The notes under the pieces are model-generated. The model saw nothing but the letters and a program-made list of their open reading frames with translations, made no database searches and had not been told where the DNA came from. The translations under genes were made by a program, and so were the position numbers. Shown in pieces: positions 27,301 to 36,583 of a stretch of 64,000 nucleotides of DNA (its first letter is position 1; each line of letters starts with the position of its first letter). The stretch comes from Streptomyces sp. NBC_00425 (GTDB taxonomy: Bacteria; Actinomycetota; Actinomycetes; Streptomycetales; Streptomycetaceae): positions 8,432,001 through 8,496,000 of the forward strand of contig NZ_CP107928.1 in the NCBI RefSeq assembly GCF_036030735.1, written 5' to 3'.

Positions 27301-28853
27301 TGCAGGGACGGCGGGATGAGGTCGTGGTGGAGGGCGAGGACCGTCTTCACCAGCCCGGCGAGCCCCGCCGCGGCCTCCAGATGGCCGAGGTTGCCCTTGA
27401 CCGAGCCGAGCAGCAGCGGCTGTTCGAGGTCGCGCCCCGGACCCAGCACCGCGTCCAGCGCGCCCGCCTCGATCGGGTCGCCGAGCGGGGTGCCCGTGCC
27501 GTGCGCCTCGACGTAGTCGACCTGCCCCGCGACCAGCCCGGCCCGCCTGTACGCGGTCGCCAACAGGGCTTGCTGTGCGGCGGGGTTGGGGGCCAGCAGC
27601 CCGTTGGAGCGGCCGTCGGAGTTGACGGCGGTGGCCCGCACGACGGCGAGGACGCGGTCGCCGTCCCGCTCGGCGTCGGAGAGCCGCTTCAGGAGCACGG
27701 CGGCGCAGCCCTCGCCGCGGCCGATGCCGTCGGCCGCCGCGGAGAACGGCTTGCAGCGTCCGTCCGCTGCGAGGGCGCCGGCCTGCCCGAACGCGACGCC
27801 GACGGCGGGGGACAGGAGCAGGTTGACCCCGGCGGCGATCGCCGTGTCGCTCTCGCCGGAGCGCAGACTGACGCAGGCGTGGTGCAGCGCGACCAGGGAG
27901 GACGAGCAGGCCGTGTCGACCGCCATGCTCGGCCCGCGGGTGTCGAGCGTGTAGGCCAGCCGTCCCGCCGTCACACTGAGCGCCGCCCCGGCGGGCGCCC
28001 AGGGATCGACGGCCGTCGCGTCGGCGCCGGTCAGTTGTCCGTACTCGGCGGCGCTGACGCCGACGAAGACGCCGGTGGCCGTGCCCGCCAGGGCGGCGGC
28101 CGGCACCGCGGCGTGGTCGAGCGTCTCGCGGACGACCTCCAGAAGGATCCGCTGCTGCGGGTCCATCACCGCGGCCTCGCGCGGGGTGATGCGGAAGAAG
28201 TCGGCGTCGAACCCGGCGACGTCGTCGAGGTAGCCGCCGTGCGTCGGTGCGTCCTTCGGCGGGAACGCCGTGAAGTCGCGCCAGCGGTCCGCCGGGACCC
28301 GCCCGATCGCGTCGACGCCGTCGCACAGCAGCCGCCAGTAGTCGGCCGGCCCGCGCACCCCGCCCGGCAGCCGGCACCCCACCCCGATGACCGCGACGGG
28401 CTCGCCGAGCCCCGTCGGGGCAAGGGACGCGGGCGCCACGGGAGCATGCTCTGCGGCGGTGTCTCGCCCTGAGGCGGCCTGCCCCGCGATGTCCTGCCCT
28501 GCGGTGGTATGCCCCGCGGTGTCCTGTCCTGCGGTGGTCTGCCCCGTGGTGTCCTGCGCGGCCGTGGCGCACAGGTGCGTCACCAGCGCCTGGGCGGTGG
28601 GCGCCTCCCAGAGCAGTGTCGCCGGCAGCTCACGGCCCGTCAGCCGGGACAGCTCCCCGGCCAGCACGACCGCGTCCCGCGACGACATCCCGAGGTCCGC
28701 CAGCGGCACGTCCAGCGGCACGTCCGTCGTCACCTTCGCCGGCGCGTCCGTCGGCGTCGGCACGGTCGGCACGGTGTCCGCGGAGCCGCCCTGCCAGGCG
28801 GTCACCCGGTCCGTGATCAGCCGGCGCAGCGCCTCCTCGTCGGCGGCCCTCAT
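24378..28853 (-). CDS. Pks13-like polyketide synthase, ACP-KS-AT-ACP-TE
   Basis: 1491 residues. Domains in order: ACP (phosphopantetheine Ser58 in LGMSS), ketosynthase (Cys316 in DTACSSS, His451 in EAHGTGT, His491 in KGNLGHLE), acyltransferase (Ser764 in GHSMGE), ACP (Ser1136 in LGLDSL) and thioesterase (Ser1295 in GWSFGG). There is no KR, DH or ER. An N-terminal ACP plus KS-AT-ACP-TE is the layout of mycobacterial Pks13, which condenses two fatty acyl chains. The AT specificity position reads GAGHS rather than YASH or HAFH. The ATG overlaps the upstream ligase stop by four bases. Linkers carry short tandem repeats. Shorter than Pks13 (about 1730 residues). Confidence 0.93.
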   Translation of the reverse strand: MRAADEEALRRLITDRVTAWQGGSADTVPTVPTPTDAPAKVTTDVPLDVPLADLGMSSRDAVVLAGELSRLTGRELPATLLWEAPTAQALVTHLCATAAQDTTGQTTAGQDTAGHTTAGQDIAGQAASGRDTAAEHAPVAPASLAPTGLGEPVAVIGVGCRLPGGVRGPADYWRLLCDGVDAIGRVPADRWRDFTAFPPKDAPTHGGYLDDVAGFDADFFRITPREAAVMDPQQRILLEVVRETLDHAAVPAAALAGTATGVFVGVSAAEYGQLTGADATAVDPWAPAGAALSVTAGRLAYTLDTRGPSMAVDTACSSSLVALHHACVSLRSGESDTAIAAGVNLLLSPAVGVAFGQAGALAADGRCKPFSAAADGIGRGEGCAAVLLKRLSDAERDGDRVLAVVRATAVNSDGRSNGLLAPNPAAQQALLATAYRRAGLVAGQVDYVEAHGTGTPLGDPIEAGALDAVLGPGRDLEQPLLLGSVKGNLGHLEAAAGLAGLVKTVLALHHDLIPPSLHCAHGSAVGEARLRVVTESEPWPRYGGTAVAGVSGFGFSGANAHAVLEEWRTDALPRPVEEPAARLHLLSDVDSERVRDTAGRLAAWLRTPEGRAVHPADVARTLAGRTGRGPVRAAVVAHDTDELADAMDALAHHRPHTHTHTHTVTGDRDLVGRGPVWVFSGYGSQWPGMGRRLLAEEPAFAAAVEKLDAQLVGACGFSLHDRLTSEDPLDRLEIAQPVLFGVQVALAESWRSYGVEPAAVIGHSMGEVAAAVCAGALEVPEAALVIAVRARLLSGLRGGAMAVVEVDDTELVVLQRDFPGVQIAVHSSPRQKVVTGDEPAVAGLVRRLEEEGRVARFMQVTGAGHSSRVDPLLPELTDALAEVRGRRPRVPVYSTVLDDPRGDCAFDAVHWAANLRRPVRLDRALAAAAADGHTAFVEISPHPVLTGPIADTVPGALAVGSLRRGADGGAAFLTQVGSLYAAGLPLPPPTDGRVVDVPAPRWRHTRHWWTDGRPRASGQAASRPAWHTGPAHGPTGAGWAAPVERTDPPARAAAAPAAAAPASAAPASASAATAAAPGEAEPAGHADAIGETAEVTGTGDAASVAARLGRHIADVTGHPTARITPATVLADLGLDSLMAVRIRTAVEREFGITLPLRDLLGAATVAEAAERVRQGGAASKDGRTLPASEDSSSPQRLPHLPHPLQPLQLFQLFQLFQPLQPLRPGGPRPPLFLFHAAGGSSDVYRTLAQRLGDVRPVLGVNRLEEAGTVPEKARRYAEAITAAHPTGPVLLGGWSFGGFLAQETARLLTDAGRAVPLVVLIDSVRPLLPPPGPARADRVRAHFAGFARHVADVYGVRLRLPHDELAATDDDRERIDLVLRTLRAAADVPSAALEHQRASYLDLRIGEAHRPSRYAGRVVLYRATEPAPHTVRDPAYERDDEALGWDAVCPDLTVVPVPGHHLSLLDPPHVDEIAAHLGQLLAAPGGTAEPH
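25190..25240 (-). repeat. 9-bp tandem repeat in the ACP2-TE linker
   Basis: Imperfect nonamers related to GCTGGAAGA (plus strand), with three exact copies in the middle, encoding a LFQLFQ-type run between the second ACP and the thioesterase. Confidence 0.7.
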
Positions 28854-30598
28854 CCCGCGCTCCGCGGCGCGTAGGCGCCCTCCAGGTAGCGGGTCCGGGT
28901 CAGCGCCCGCGACACCTTGCCGCTGGACGTGCGGGGCACTGCGCCCGGGGCGACGAGGACGACGTCGGCGAGGCGCAGCCCGTGCCGGGCGGAGACGGCC
29001 GCGCGCACGGCCCGCGCCAGAGCCGGCACGTCGATCTCGTCGAGACGCGAGGTCCGCGCGTGCTCGGCGACGACCACCACCCGCTCGCCCTCGCCGCGCC
29101 GGACGCCCGGGACGCCGAAGGCGGCGAGCCGGTCGCGCCGCACGGCCGGGTGCGCGTCCTGGGCGGTTCCCTCCACGTCCTGCGGGTAGTGGTTGCGCCC
29201 GTCGACGACGATGAGGTCCTTCAGCCGTCCGGTGACCGTCAACTGCCCCTCCAGCAGGGTCCCCAGGTCGCCGGTGCGCAGCCAGCGGCCCGGGACGCCG
29301 GCGAGCCCGGCGCCGAAGACCCGCCGGCTCTGCGGCTCGTTGTTCCAGTAGCCGCGCCCCACGTTGGGGCCCTGCACCCAGATCTCCCCGACCTCCCCGT
29401 CGGGCAGGGCCGTGCGGGAGACGGGATCGACGATGCGGACCTGCTGGTCCACCGGAGCGCCGCAGCCGGTCAGCAGCACGGCGTCGGCGTCGTCCGGCCG
29501 GGCGGGCAGGGCCTTCCCGGCGGCGAGGGCGTCCCGGTCGAGGGCGAACCGGCGCAACGGCTCGCCGGGGGCGGACGCGCTGACGAAGACGGTGGCCTCG
29601 GCGAGCCCGTACGACGGACAGTGGACGTCGGCGGCGAGCCCCTGGGCGGCGAACGCGGCGTGGAAGCGGTCGACGGTGCCGGGCCGCACCGGTTCGCTGC
29701 CGTTGACCAGCGCGGCGACGCCGTCCAGCCGGAGGTCCGCCTTCTGCGCGTCGGTGACGGCGGTCGAGCAGTACTCGTAGGCGAAGTTCGGCGCGGCGCT
29801 CACCGTGCGCGGATGCGCGGCGAGCAGCCGCAGCCAGCGGGCCGGTTCGTGCAGGAACGCGGCCGGGTCCATGAGCACCGACAGATGACCTCCGACGACC
29901 GGCGCCGCGACGCTCAGCACGAGCCCCATGTCGTGGTAGAGCGGCAGCCAGCCCACGCACGTCACCGGGTGTGCGTCGGCGCCGTAGGCGGTGAGCGCCT
30001 GACGGGCGTTGGCGACCACGTTGGCGTGGGTGATCTCCACCCCCGCCGGCGCGCGGGTGGAGCCGGAGGTGTACTGCAGATAGGCGGTCGCCCCGGTGTC
30101 CCGCGCCAGGGGCGGCGCAGTCGTCGTGGAGCCACCGGTCACCGGGTCCGCGGCGATCACCTGCGCCCGCGACGGCCCGCAGAAGGCCTCCACCTCCGCC
30201 AGGACGCGGCCCGAGGTCACCACGACCTCGGGGTGCGCGTCGGCCAGGACGCCGATGAGCCGGTCCGCGTGCCCGGCCAGGCCGGGCGGATACAGCGGAA
30301 CGGCGACCATCTCCGCGCTCAGCGCCGCGAGGAACGCGGTGACGTAGTCCGTTCCCTGCGGGCACAGCAGCGCCACCCGGGACCCCGGCTCGGCCCGGTC
30401 GGCGAGCCGGGCCGCGAGCGCGCGCACCCGCCGGTCCAGGCCCTGCCAGGTCAGGGTGCGGTGCACGCCGCGCGAGCGGGCGTCGGGGTGGTCGACGAAG
30501 GTGAACGCCCGGCGGTCGGGGGTGGTTTCGGCCCAGTGCCGCACGTACTCGGGCAGGGTCCGGTACGCGGGTACGAGCGGGGGGCGGCGGCTGTCCAT
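28850..30598 (-). CDS. Fatty acyl-AMP ligase (FadD32-like)
   Basis: 582 residues of the ANL adenylate-forming superfamily. The P-loop segment YLQYTSGSTRAPAGVEITH is the fatty acyl-AMP ligase version, and GWLPLYHDMGL, SYGLAEATVF, GDLG and the C-terminal SSGKVSR lysine motif follow. Such enzymes activate a fatty acid as acyl-AMP and load it on a partner ACP, here most likely the N-terminal ACP of the PKS whose gene overlaps by ATGA. FadD32 does exactly this for Pks13. GAGGAG lies nine bases before the ATG at 30598. Confidence 0.94.
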   Translation of the reverse strand: MDSRRPPLVPAYRTLPEYVRHWAETTPDRRAFTFVDHPDARSRGVHRTLTWQGLDRRVRALAARLADRAEPGSRVALLCPQGTDYVTAFLAALSAEMVAVPLYPPGLAGHADRLIGVLADAHPEVVVTSGRVLAEVEAFCGPSRAQVIAADPVTGGSTTTAPPLARDTGATAYLQYTSGSTRAPAGVEITHANVVANARQALTAYGADAHPVTCVGWLPLYHDMGLVLSVAAPVVGGHLSVLMDPAAFLHEPARWLRLLAAHPRTVSAAPNFAYEYCSTAVTDAQKADLRLDGVAALVNGSEPVRPGTVDRFHAAFAAQGLAADVHCPSYGLAEATVFVSASAPGEPLRRFALDRDALAAGKALPARPDDADAVLLTGCGAPVDQQVRIVDPVSRTALPDGEVGEIWVQGPNVGRGYWNNEPQSRRVFGAGLAGVPGRWLRTGDLGTLLEGQLTVTGRLKDLIVVDGRNHYPQDVEGTAQDAHPAVRRDRLAAFGVPGVRRGEGERVVVVAEHARTSRLDEIDVPALARAVRAAVSARHGLRLADVVLVAPGAVPRTSSGKVSRALTRTRYLEGAYAPRSAG

Positions 30599-30631
30599 GG
30601 GGCGTGGCTCCTCACGACACGGTTCGGCCGG

Positions 30632-30676
30632 CGGTTCGGGCGGGTCGGGCGGGTCGGGCGGATCGGGCGGATCAGA
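30632..30676 (-). repeat. 9-bp tandem repeat between accD and fadD genes
   Basis: Five CGGGTCGGG-type nonamers (two with A in place of G) in the 73-bp gap, running into the last codons of the carboxylase gene. Confidence 0.75.
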
Positions 30677-32240
30677 GCGGGATGTTCCCGTGCCGGCGCT
30701 CCGGCATGGGGGCGCGTTTGCCGCGCAGCGCACGCAGCGCGCGGCACAGTTGCGCACGCGTGTCCCGGGGGGCGATGACGGCGTCGACGTATCCGCGCTC
30801 GGCGGCGGGGTACGGGGTGCCGTGGACGGACTCGTACGCGGCGACGAGACGGGCCCGCAGCGCCTCGGGGTCGTCGGCGGCGGCCAGTTCACGCCGGTGC
30901 AGCACGCCGACGGCGCCTTCCGCGCCCATGACGGCGATCCGCGCCGTGGGCCAGGCCAGGTTGAGATCGGCGCCCAGGTGCTTGGAGCCCATCACCGCGT
31001 ACCCGCCGCCGTACGCCTTGCGCACGACGACCGTGACCTTCGGCACCGTCGCCTCGGCGTACGCGTACAGCAGCTTGGCGCCGCGCCGGATGATGCCTGC
31101 CCGCTCCTGGTGGACGCCGGAGAGATAGCCGGGGACGTCGGCGAAGGTCACCAGCGGGATGCCGAACGCGTCGCAGAACCGTACGAACCGGGCCGCCTTC
31201 TCGGAGGCGTCGATGTCGAGGACGCCGGCGGCGTGCAGCGGCTGGTTGGCGACGACGCCGACGCTGGCGCCCTCGAGCCGCGCCAGCGCGCAGACGATGT
31301 TCGGCGCGAACAGCTCGTGCACCTCGAGCAGTTCGCCGTCGTCCACGACGGCCCGCAGGATGTCGCGCATGTCGTAGGCCTGCCCGGTCCGGTCGGGCAC
31401 CGCCTCGTCCAGCGCCGCGCCGCCGGGAGCGGCCCCCGGGGCGTACTCCGGGGGCCGCGCCAGGTTGTTGGACGGCAGGTACGACAGCAGGTCGCGGACG
31501 ATGTCGAGGGCGTCCTCGTCGTCCTCGGCGAGGAAGTGGGCGTTGCCGTTGACGGAGTTGCTGGCCCGGGCGCCGCCCAGCTCCTCCGCGGTGGTGCGCT
31601 CGCCGGTGACCGCCTCGATGACGTCGGGGCCGGTGACGAACATGTGCGAGACGCCGTCCACCATCACGGTGAAGTCGGTGATCGCCGGAGAGTACGCGGC
31701 CCCGCCGGCGCAGGGCCCGAGGACGACCGAGATCTGCGGGACGACCCCCGACGCCTTCACGTTGCGGCGCACCAGTTCGGCGTAGAGGGCGAGCGAGGCG
31801 ACCCCCTCCTGGATGCGGGCGCCGCCGGAGTCGTTGAGCCCGACGACCGGACAACCGGTCTTCAGCGCGAGATCCATCAGGGCCACCGTCTTCTCGCCGA
31901 AGGCCTCGCCCATGCTGCCGCCGAAGACCGTCGAGTCCTGCGCGAACACACAGACGGGGCGGCCGTCGACCGTGCCGTACCCGGTGACCACGCCGTCGCC
32001 GGCCGGCCGGCGGGCGCCGTCCCCCGTCGACCGGGCCCGGACGAACAGCCCGGTCTCGGTGAAGGAGCCCTGGTCCACGAGCCGTTCGATCCGCTCCCGC
32101 GCGCCGAGCGCCCCGCGTCTGCGCGGCGGGACCGCCACCGTCGCGCGCTCCTGACGGTGCGCCAGGTCCGCGATGCGTGCTGTGGTGCCGTCCGCCGAAC
32201 CGGTCATGGTCGCCTGGGGCGTTGTCGCCTCTCGCGTCAC
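30672..32240 (-). CDS. Acyl-CoA carboxylase beta subunit (carboxyltransferase, AccD4-like)
   Basis: 522 residues. Carboxyltransferase hallmarks: DSTVFGGSMGEAFGEK, LNDSGGARIQEGVASL, VLGPCAGGAAYSPA, NQPLHAAGVLD and RKAYGGGYAVMGSKHL. It transfers CO2 from biotin to an acyl-CoA alpha carbon, giving an alkylmalonyl-type extender. Being first in the operon, it probably makes the extender that the PKS acyltransferase loads, the role of AccD4 for Pks13. No biotinylated alpha or epsilon subunit gene is in the window. GGAGG lies five bases before the GTG at 32240; a GTG at 32246 is too close to it. Confidence 0.92.
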   Translation of the reverse strand: MTREATTPQATMTGSADGTTARIADLAHRQERATVAVPPRRRGALGARERIERLVDQGSFTETGLFVRARSTGDGARRPAGDGVVTGYGTVDGRPVCVFAQDSTVFGGSMGEAFGEKTVALMDLALKTGCPVVGLNDSGGARIQEGVASLALYAELVRRNVKASGVVPQISVVLGPCAGGAAYSPAITDFTVMVDGVSHMFVTGPDVIEAVTGERTTAEELGGARASNSVNGNAHFLAEDDEDALDIVRDLLSYLPSNNLARPPEYAPGAAPGGAALDEAVPDRTGQAYDMRDILRAVVDDGELLEVHELFAPNIVCALARLEGASVGVVANQPLHAAGVLDIDASEKAARFVRFCDAFGIPLVTFADVPGYLSGVHQERAGIIRRGAKLLYAYAEATVPKVTVVVRKAYGGGYAVMGSKHLGADLNLAWPTARIAVMGAEGAVGVLHRRELAAADDPEALRARLVAAYESVHGTPYPAAERGYVDAVIAPRDTRAQLCRALRALRGKRAPMPERRHGNIPL

Positions 32241-32529
32241 AGCCACCTCCGAAAGTGGATCCCGAATATGGCAGCGACCCCGCGGCGGTCCCCAGCGATC
32301 GCCGTTCCGTTTGCGTGAGATGAGTCCCGGCGGACGCGGATTCGTCCTGCCGTGACTAGCAATCGCCGACCGGGGCGCTCCCGGCGCCCGTGGGCCGGGC
32401 GCTCCCCGGCATGCGTCCGGCCGCGCCCCGGCCGTTCCCCGCGGCCGGGGCCTGGGATAGGGTCCCTCCGGTTCCGGCTGCCGATCGACGACGCGCCGGC
32501 ATGGGGAGTGTCAAGGGGGCGGCAGATCA

Positions 32530-33963
32530 GTGGAATCGCAGGTGGACGACGGCGGATCCGTGGACCTCGACGGCGCGCGGTTGGAGACGATGTCTCTCGA
32601 ACCGCTTCTGACCCGGGACTACGAGACGCGTCCCTCCCTCGTGTACGAGCGGCTGCGCCAACGCCACGGCCCGGTCGCGCCGGTCGACCTGCTGGGCGTG
32701 CCCGCCTGGCTGGTCCTCGGCTACCGCGAGTCGCTCGAGGTGCTCCAGGACGACGCCGCGTGGCCGAAGGGGCTGGAGAACTGGCGGGCCCGCTCGGAGG
32801 GCAGGGTGCCGACCGACTGGCCGCTCGGACCGTCCCTCGAGGTCAACCACGTGCTGATCCAGGGCGGCCCCGGCTACCCGGCGTTGCGCACGGCGTGGGA
32901 CGCGGCGCTCAAGCCGTTCCAGGACCCGCGGCACCCCCAGGCCAAGCGCCTGAAGACGGCCGTCACCGCCTACGCCGACGAGCTGATCGGTCTGGTGGGA
33001 CAGGCCGGCGGCACGGGCCTGGCGGATCTGTCCGCCCAGTTCGCCCGCCCGCTGCCGCTGATGGTCGCGAGCCGTCTGCTCGGGTTCCCCGGGTCCCAGG
33101 GCGACGACGCGCTGATGGACATGTGGCGGGTGCTGGACGCGGGCCCGGACGCCGAACCGGCGCTGGACCGCCTGTTGGCGGCGCTCGCGGAACTGGCGGC
33201 GGTGAAGTTGAAGACGCCGGGGGAGGACTTCCCCTCGTACCTGCTGGCGGCGCACCCCGACCTGTCGCTGGACGAGCTGGCCCGTGAGCTGTTCATGCTG
33301 CTGGGGATGACCTCCGACCACGTCGGCATCCTCATCTCCAACACCGTGGTCGAGGTCATCTCCGGCGAGGGCGGCGGTGCGCGGGCCAGCCTGTCGGCGG
33401 GAATGGTCCGGGAGAGCATGAACCGGGTGGTCATGCGCAAGCCGCCACTGGTCAACTTCGTGCCGCGCTTCGCGGCCGAGGACACTCCGCTGGGCAACCA
33501 GGTCATCCGGGCGGGCGACCCGGTGTGGGTCTCGTCCGCGGCGGCCCACGCCGACCCGCTGTTCGCCGGTCATGTGGAGCCCGGCACCACGGTCAGCACG
33601 CGGGCGCATCTCGCGTGGGGCGCGGGCCGCCGTCAGTGCCCGGCGCGCGAACTCGCCTCGACGGTCGCGGCGGTCGGCGTGGGCCGGCTCTTCGAGCGGT
33701 TCTCCCACCTGGAGCTCGCCTTGCCCGTCGACCAACTGCCTTGGCGTTCCTCGCCGTTCATGCGGGGCCTGCGCTCGCTGCCGGTACGGTACGAACTCGC
33801 CGCGACGCCGGGGACGCAAGTGAGCCCGGTCGCGGACCCGGAGCCGTCCGAGCCGACCGCGGTGGACCCGACGCTGCCGGACCCGACGCTGGTGGACCCG
33901 GCGATCCGGCAACGCTCGTCGCTCTGGCGCTACTTGACGGGCCTCATCGGCGTGGGCCGCTGA
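32530..33963 (+). CDS. Cytochrome P450 with atypical ExxR and heme-loop motifs
   Basis: 477 residues with the P450 fold. The heme-ligand loop is HLAWGAGRRQCPAREL with Cys370; Trp and Arg replace the usual Phe and His. At the K-helix the expected ExxR reads E295-S-M-N298, so the arginine is missing. The I-helix reads LGMTSDH instead of AGxET. In Streptomyces CYP157 enzymes the ExxR motif is also lost, so this may be of that type. The C-terminus is extended with Pro/Asp-rich repeats (DPTLPDPTLVDP). GTG at 32530 follows a weak AAGGGGG; an ATG at 32590 is possible. It is divergent from the PKS operon. Confidence 0.9.
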   Translation: MESQVDDGGSVDLDGARLETMSLEPLLTRDYETRPSLVYERLRQRHGPVAPVDLLGVPAWLVLGYRESLEVLQDDAAWPKGLENWRARSEGRVPTDWPLGPSLEVNHVLIQGGPGYPALRTAWDAALKPFQDPRHPQAKRLKTAVTAYADELIGLVGQAGGTGLADLSAQFARPLPLMVASRLLGFPGSQGDDALMDMWRVLDAGPDAEPALDRLLAALAELAAVKLKTPGEDFPSYLLAAHPDLSLDELARELFMLLGMTSDHVGILISNTVVEVISGEGGGARASLSAGMVRESMNRVVMRKPPLVNFVPRFAAEDTPLGNQVIRAGDPVWVSSAAAHADPLFAGHVEPGTTVSTRAHLAWGAGRRQCPARELASTVAAVGVGRLFERFSHLELALPVDQLPWRSSPFMRGLRSLPVRYELAATPGTQVSPVADPEPSEPTAVDPTLPDPTLVDPAIRQRSSLWRYLTGLIGVGR

Positions 33964-34118
33964 GCCGACGGCGGGCCACCGGCGGCGAGGGCGGCGGGTG
34001 GAGCGGGGGGCGGGTGGCCGCCCGGCGGAGCGGCCCTTCAGCCGTCCCGCCGGCGCGGAGAGCCACCCCGCCCTCCCCCGGCGGTCCGGCGGGCCTACTC
34101 CGCTGAGGACGGCCGGCC

Positions 34119-34658
34119 TCAGCCCATGCTCTTCGCCCCGTCGATGGCCTCGCGGATGATGTCCGCGTGCCCGGCGTGCTGGGCGGTCTCGGCGACGATG
34201 TGCAGCAGGACGCGGCGAGCGGTCTGTCGCGCGCCCGGCTCGAACCAGGGAGCCGGCGGCAGCGGCTGCTCCGCGTCGAGGTCGGGCAACGTGGCGACCA
34301 GTTCGTCCGTGCGGTAGGCCGCCTCCGCGTACTCCTTCAGCACGCCGGTCAGCGTCTCGCCGGGCAGCATCCGGAACTCGGCGGCCCGCGCGGCCCAGTC
34401 GTCCTGCGTCATCTTGGTGAAGTCCGGCATCGCCGACGGGCCTTCGAGGATGAAGCCGACCCAGTTCCGCTCGACGGCGGCGAGGTGCTTGATCAGGCCC
34501 CCGAGACACAGCTCGCTCACCGTGGTCCGCTGTCCGACCTGCTCGTCGGTGAGGTCACGTGTGGTGAAGCGCAGGAAGTGCCGGCTCTTGGTCAGCGCCG
34601 CCAGCAGGTCGGCGCGCTCACCGGTGAGGGACGGGGTGAGGGTGGGGGAGTCGCTCAT
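34119..34658 (-). CDS. DinB family protein (DUF664)
   Basis: 179 residues, helical bundle. Metal-binding histidine positions are visible: GGLIKHLAAVERNWV and, near the end, ETAQHAGHADIIREAIDG, the signature of actinobacterial DinB/DUF664 proteins, some of which are thiol-dependent (mycothiol or bacillithiol) transferases. GAGGAC precedes the ATG at 34658. Not obviously linked to its neighbours. Confidence 0.9.
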   Translation of the reverse strand: MSDSPTLTPSLTGERADLLAALTKSRHFLRFTTRDLTDEQVGQRTTVSELCLGGLIKHLAAVERNWVGFILEGPSAMPDFTKMTQDDWAARAAEFRMLPGETLTGVLKEYAEAAYRTDELVATLPDLDAEQPLPPAPWFEPGARQTARRVLLHIVAETAQHAGHADIIREAIDGAKSMG

Positions 34659-34729
34659 AGTTCTGTCCTCGGTCGATCGTGTTCCGCGGTCGAGGACCAC
34701 AGTAGGAGCGATTGAGGTCAGATCCTGAC

Positions 34730-36583
34730 CTAAAACGCCGGGGCGTCCACCTCCCTGCCGGTACCCCACGCAGCCGCGCACAGTGCTCGTTCGACCTCGC
34801 CGGTGTAGAGGGCCGAGGCCAGCCACGCGCGGGCGAAACGGCCCGTGTCGGCGTGGAGCAGTCGGCCGAAGGCGTCGCGGGAGCGGTCCGCGGCGGCGGC
34901 CCCCAGTTCGTCCAGCAGATCGCCCGCGGTGCCGAGACCCGCACCGCGCAGCCGGGAGCCGTCACCGGTCCCGCCGCCCGGGAAGGCCAGCACTCGGCGG
35001 CCCCCGGACACGGTCTGCTGCACGCGCCGGCGCAGCAGGTGCAGCGGAGCCTCGTCCACCGCAGGCGCCGAGGCGGGTGCGGGGAAGACCGTCACGGCGG
35101 GCAGGTCGGCGTGGCGGAGACGGTCCAGGCCCAGGTCCACCCGGGCGTCGGACCGGCTCGGGTGTTCGGCGGCGAGCAGCAGCGCGCGGGGGAGAGGTCC
35201 CGGGGTGAGCCGGACGACGACCCGCAGGCGGCTGCCGCGGGCGGCGGCCAGCAGACGGAGGTTGTCGCGACATGGCAGGGCCGGGTGGTCGTGCGCCGCG
35301 ACGAGCCGCAGTGCACGCCCCTCGCAGTCGGCCAGCAGACAGTCGCCCGTCGCCTCCCGGACCGCGCCCGCGAGGGTCACCGTGAGGAACAGCAGGTCAC
35401 GGCCACCGGCCAGGGCGCCCGCGACCTGCTCGGCGACCGGGACCCGCCACAGCCGGTCGAGCGGTTGCGCACTCCAGTCGGCGCCCGAGGCACGCACCGC
35501 CCGCACCCGGGCCCCCGCGCCGAGCCGGCCGGTCGGGGAGACGGTCGCCCCGGACACCGCGAGGCCGGCGCGCGCCAGCTCACGGTGGGTCAGAGCGGTG
35601 TCACCGATCCGCACGGTCCGGTCGGCGGCCCCGATCGCCCGGCCGGGCCCGCCGGGGGCCACGTCGGAGACCGTGTACAGGCGGCCCCCGGCGTCGGCGG
35701 TCCAGGTGACCGCGCCCGCGTGTCCGGTCGCCGTCAGGACGGGCTCGGAGAAGACGCCGTACAGGCGCAGCGAACCGTCCGGCGTGTACGGCTGTCGTAC
35801 CGTTCCCCGCAGTTCGGCCAGCGCCGGGCCGCTCGCGGACGGCAGACGGTGTGCCACGGCGAGGACGTCCCGCAGCGCGTCCGCCAGTTCGGGCAGCCGG
35901 TAGGCCGGGTCGGCGGAACGGGCCGCGCGCACCCCGGTGACCACGGAGACCGCTGCCGCCGCGGCTCGGGGCAGTCCCGCGAGTCGAGCGGTGTGCGCGG
36001 CACGCAGCAACGCCGCCTGGAGCACCGCCCCGGACCCGTCCGTCCCGGCGTCGAGCACGGCGGCCGCCGCGTCGAACACACCTTGTGCGGCCATGAGTTG
36101 AGCGGGCGACGGCAGATCGGCGTCGGGCGGCCCGGCGGCGGGCGCGGGCGGGTCGTCGGTGCGGGGCGCGTCGGGGGCGGCGGCCCCGGCCGTCGCGTCC
36201 GGCCGCGGTGACCGCCCTTCTCCGGGAGCGCCCTCCTGTGCCGGCCGGGGCTCCTGCCCGGCCGGGGCCGTCGCCACGGCGGCCGGGGCGTCCTGCGCCA
36301 CCGGCGCGGCGCAGGCCGCCGCCGCGCGGTGCAGACAGTCCGGCGCCAGCAGGCAACCGCAGCGGATGGCGTCGGAGGTGGTCACCATGCCGTTCGGGGC
36401 GTGCAGTTCGAGGTCGGTGTCGTCGTCGACGGCGATCCGCACGGTGTCCCCGTCGCGGACCAGCGGACGAGCCGTCAGCTTGGCGATGCCCGCGTCCAGA
36501 CGCTTGCGCAGCCTCGGCGACAGCGCCTCGACCAGGTCGGCGGTGACAGACGGGGCGACCGGAGGCAACAGGTCCGGGCTCAT
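34730..36583 (-). CDS. SWIM zinc-finger protein
   Basis: 617 residues. Near the N-terminus a SWIM motif CxC...CxH is present with Cys75, Cys77, Cys83 and His85. A Pro/Ala-rich linker (about 95-155) leads to a large region without a known domain. SWIM domains bind DNA or proteins. It is the last gene of the five-gene MoxR/VWA operon and overlaps the VWA gene by ATGA. In E. coli the SWIM protein YehQ lies at the same place after the VWA protein YehP. Confidence 0.85.
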   Translation of the reverse strand: MSPDLLPPVAPSVTADLVEALSPRLRKRLDAGIAKLTARPLVRDGDTVRIAVDDDTDLELHAPNGMVTTSDAIRCGCLLAPDCLHRAAAACAAPVAQDAPAAVATAPAGQEPRPAQEGAPGEGRSPRPDATAGAAAPDAPRTDDPPAPAAGPPDADLPSPAQLMAAQGVFDAAAAVLDAGTDGSGAVLQAALLRAAHTARLAGLPRAAAAAVSVVTGVRAARSADPAYRLPELADALRDVLAVAHRLPSASGPALAELRGTVRQPYTPDGSLRLYGVFSEPVLTATGHAGAVTWTADAGGRLYTVSDVAPGGPGRAIGAADRTVRIGDTALTHRELARAGLAVSGATVSPTGRLGAGARVRAVRASGADWSAQPLDRLWRVPVAEQVAGALAGGRDLLFLTVTLAGAVREATGDCLLADCEGRALRLVAAHDHPALPCRDNLRLLAAARGSRLRVVVRLTPGPLPRALLLAAEHPSRSDARVDLGLDRLRHADLPAVTVFPAPASAPAVDEAPLHLLRRRVQQTVSGGRRVLAFPGGGTGDGSRLRGAGLGTAGDLLDELGAAAADRSRDAFGRLLHADTGRFARAWLASALYTGEVERALCAAAWGTGREVDAPAF

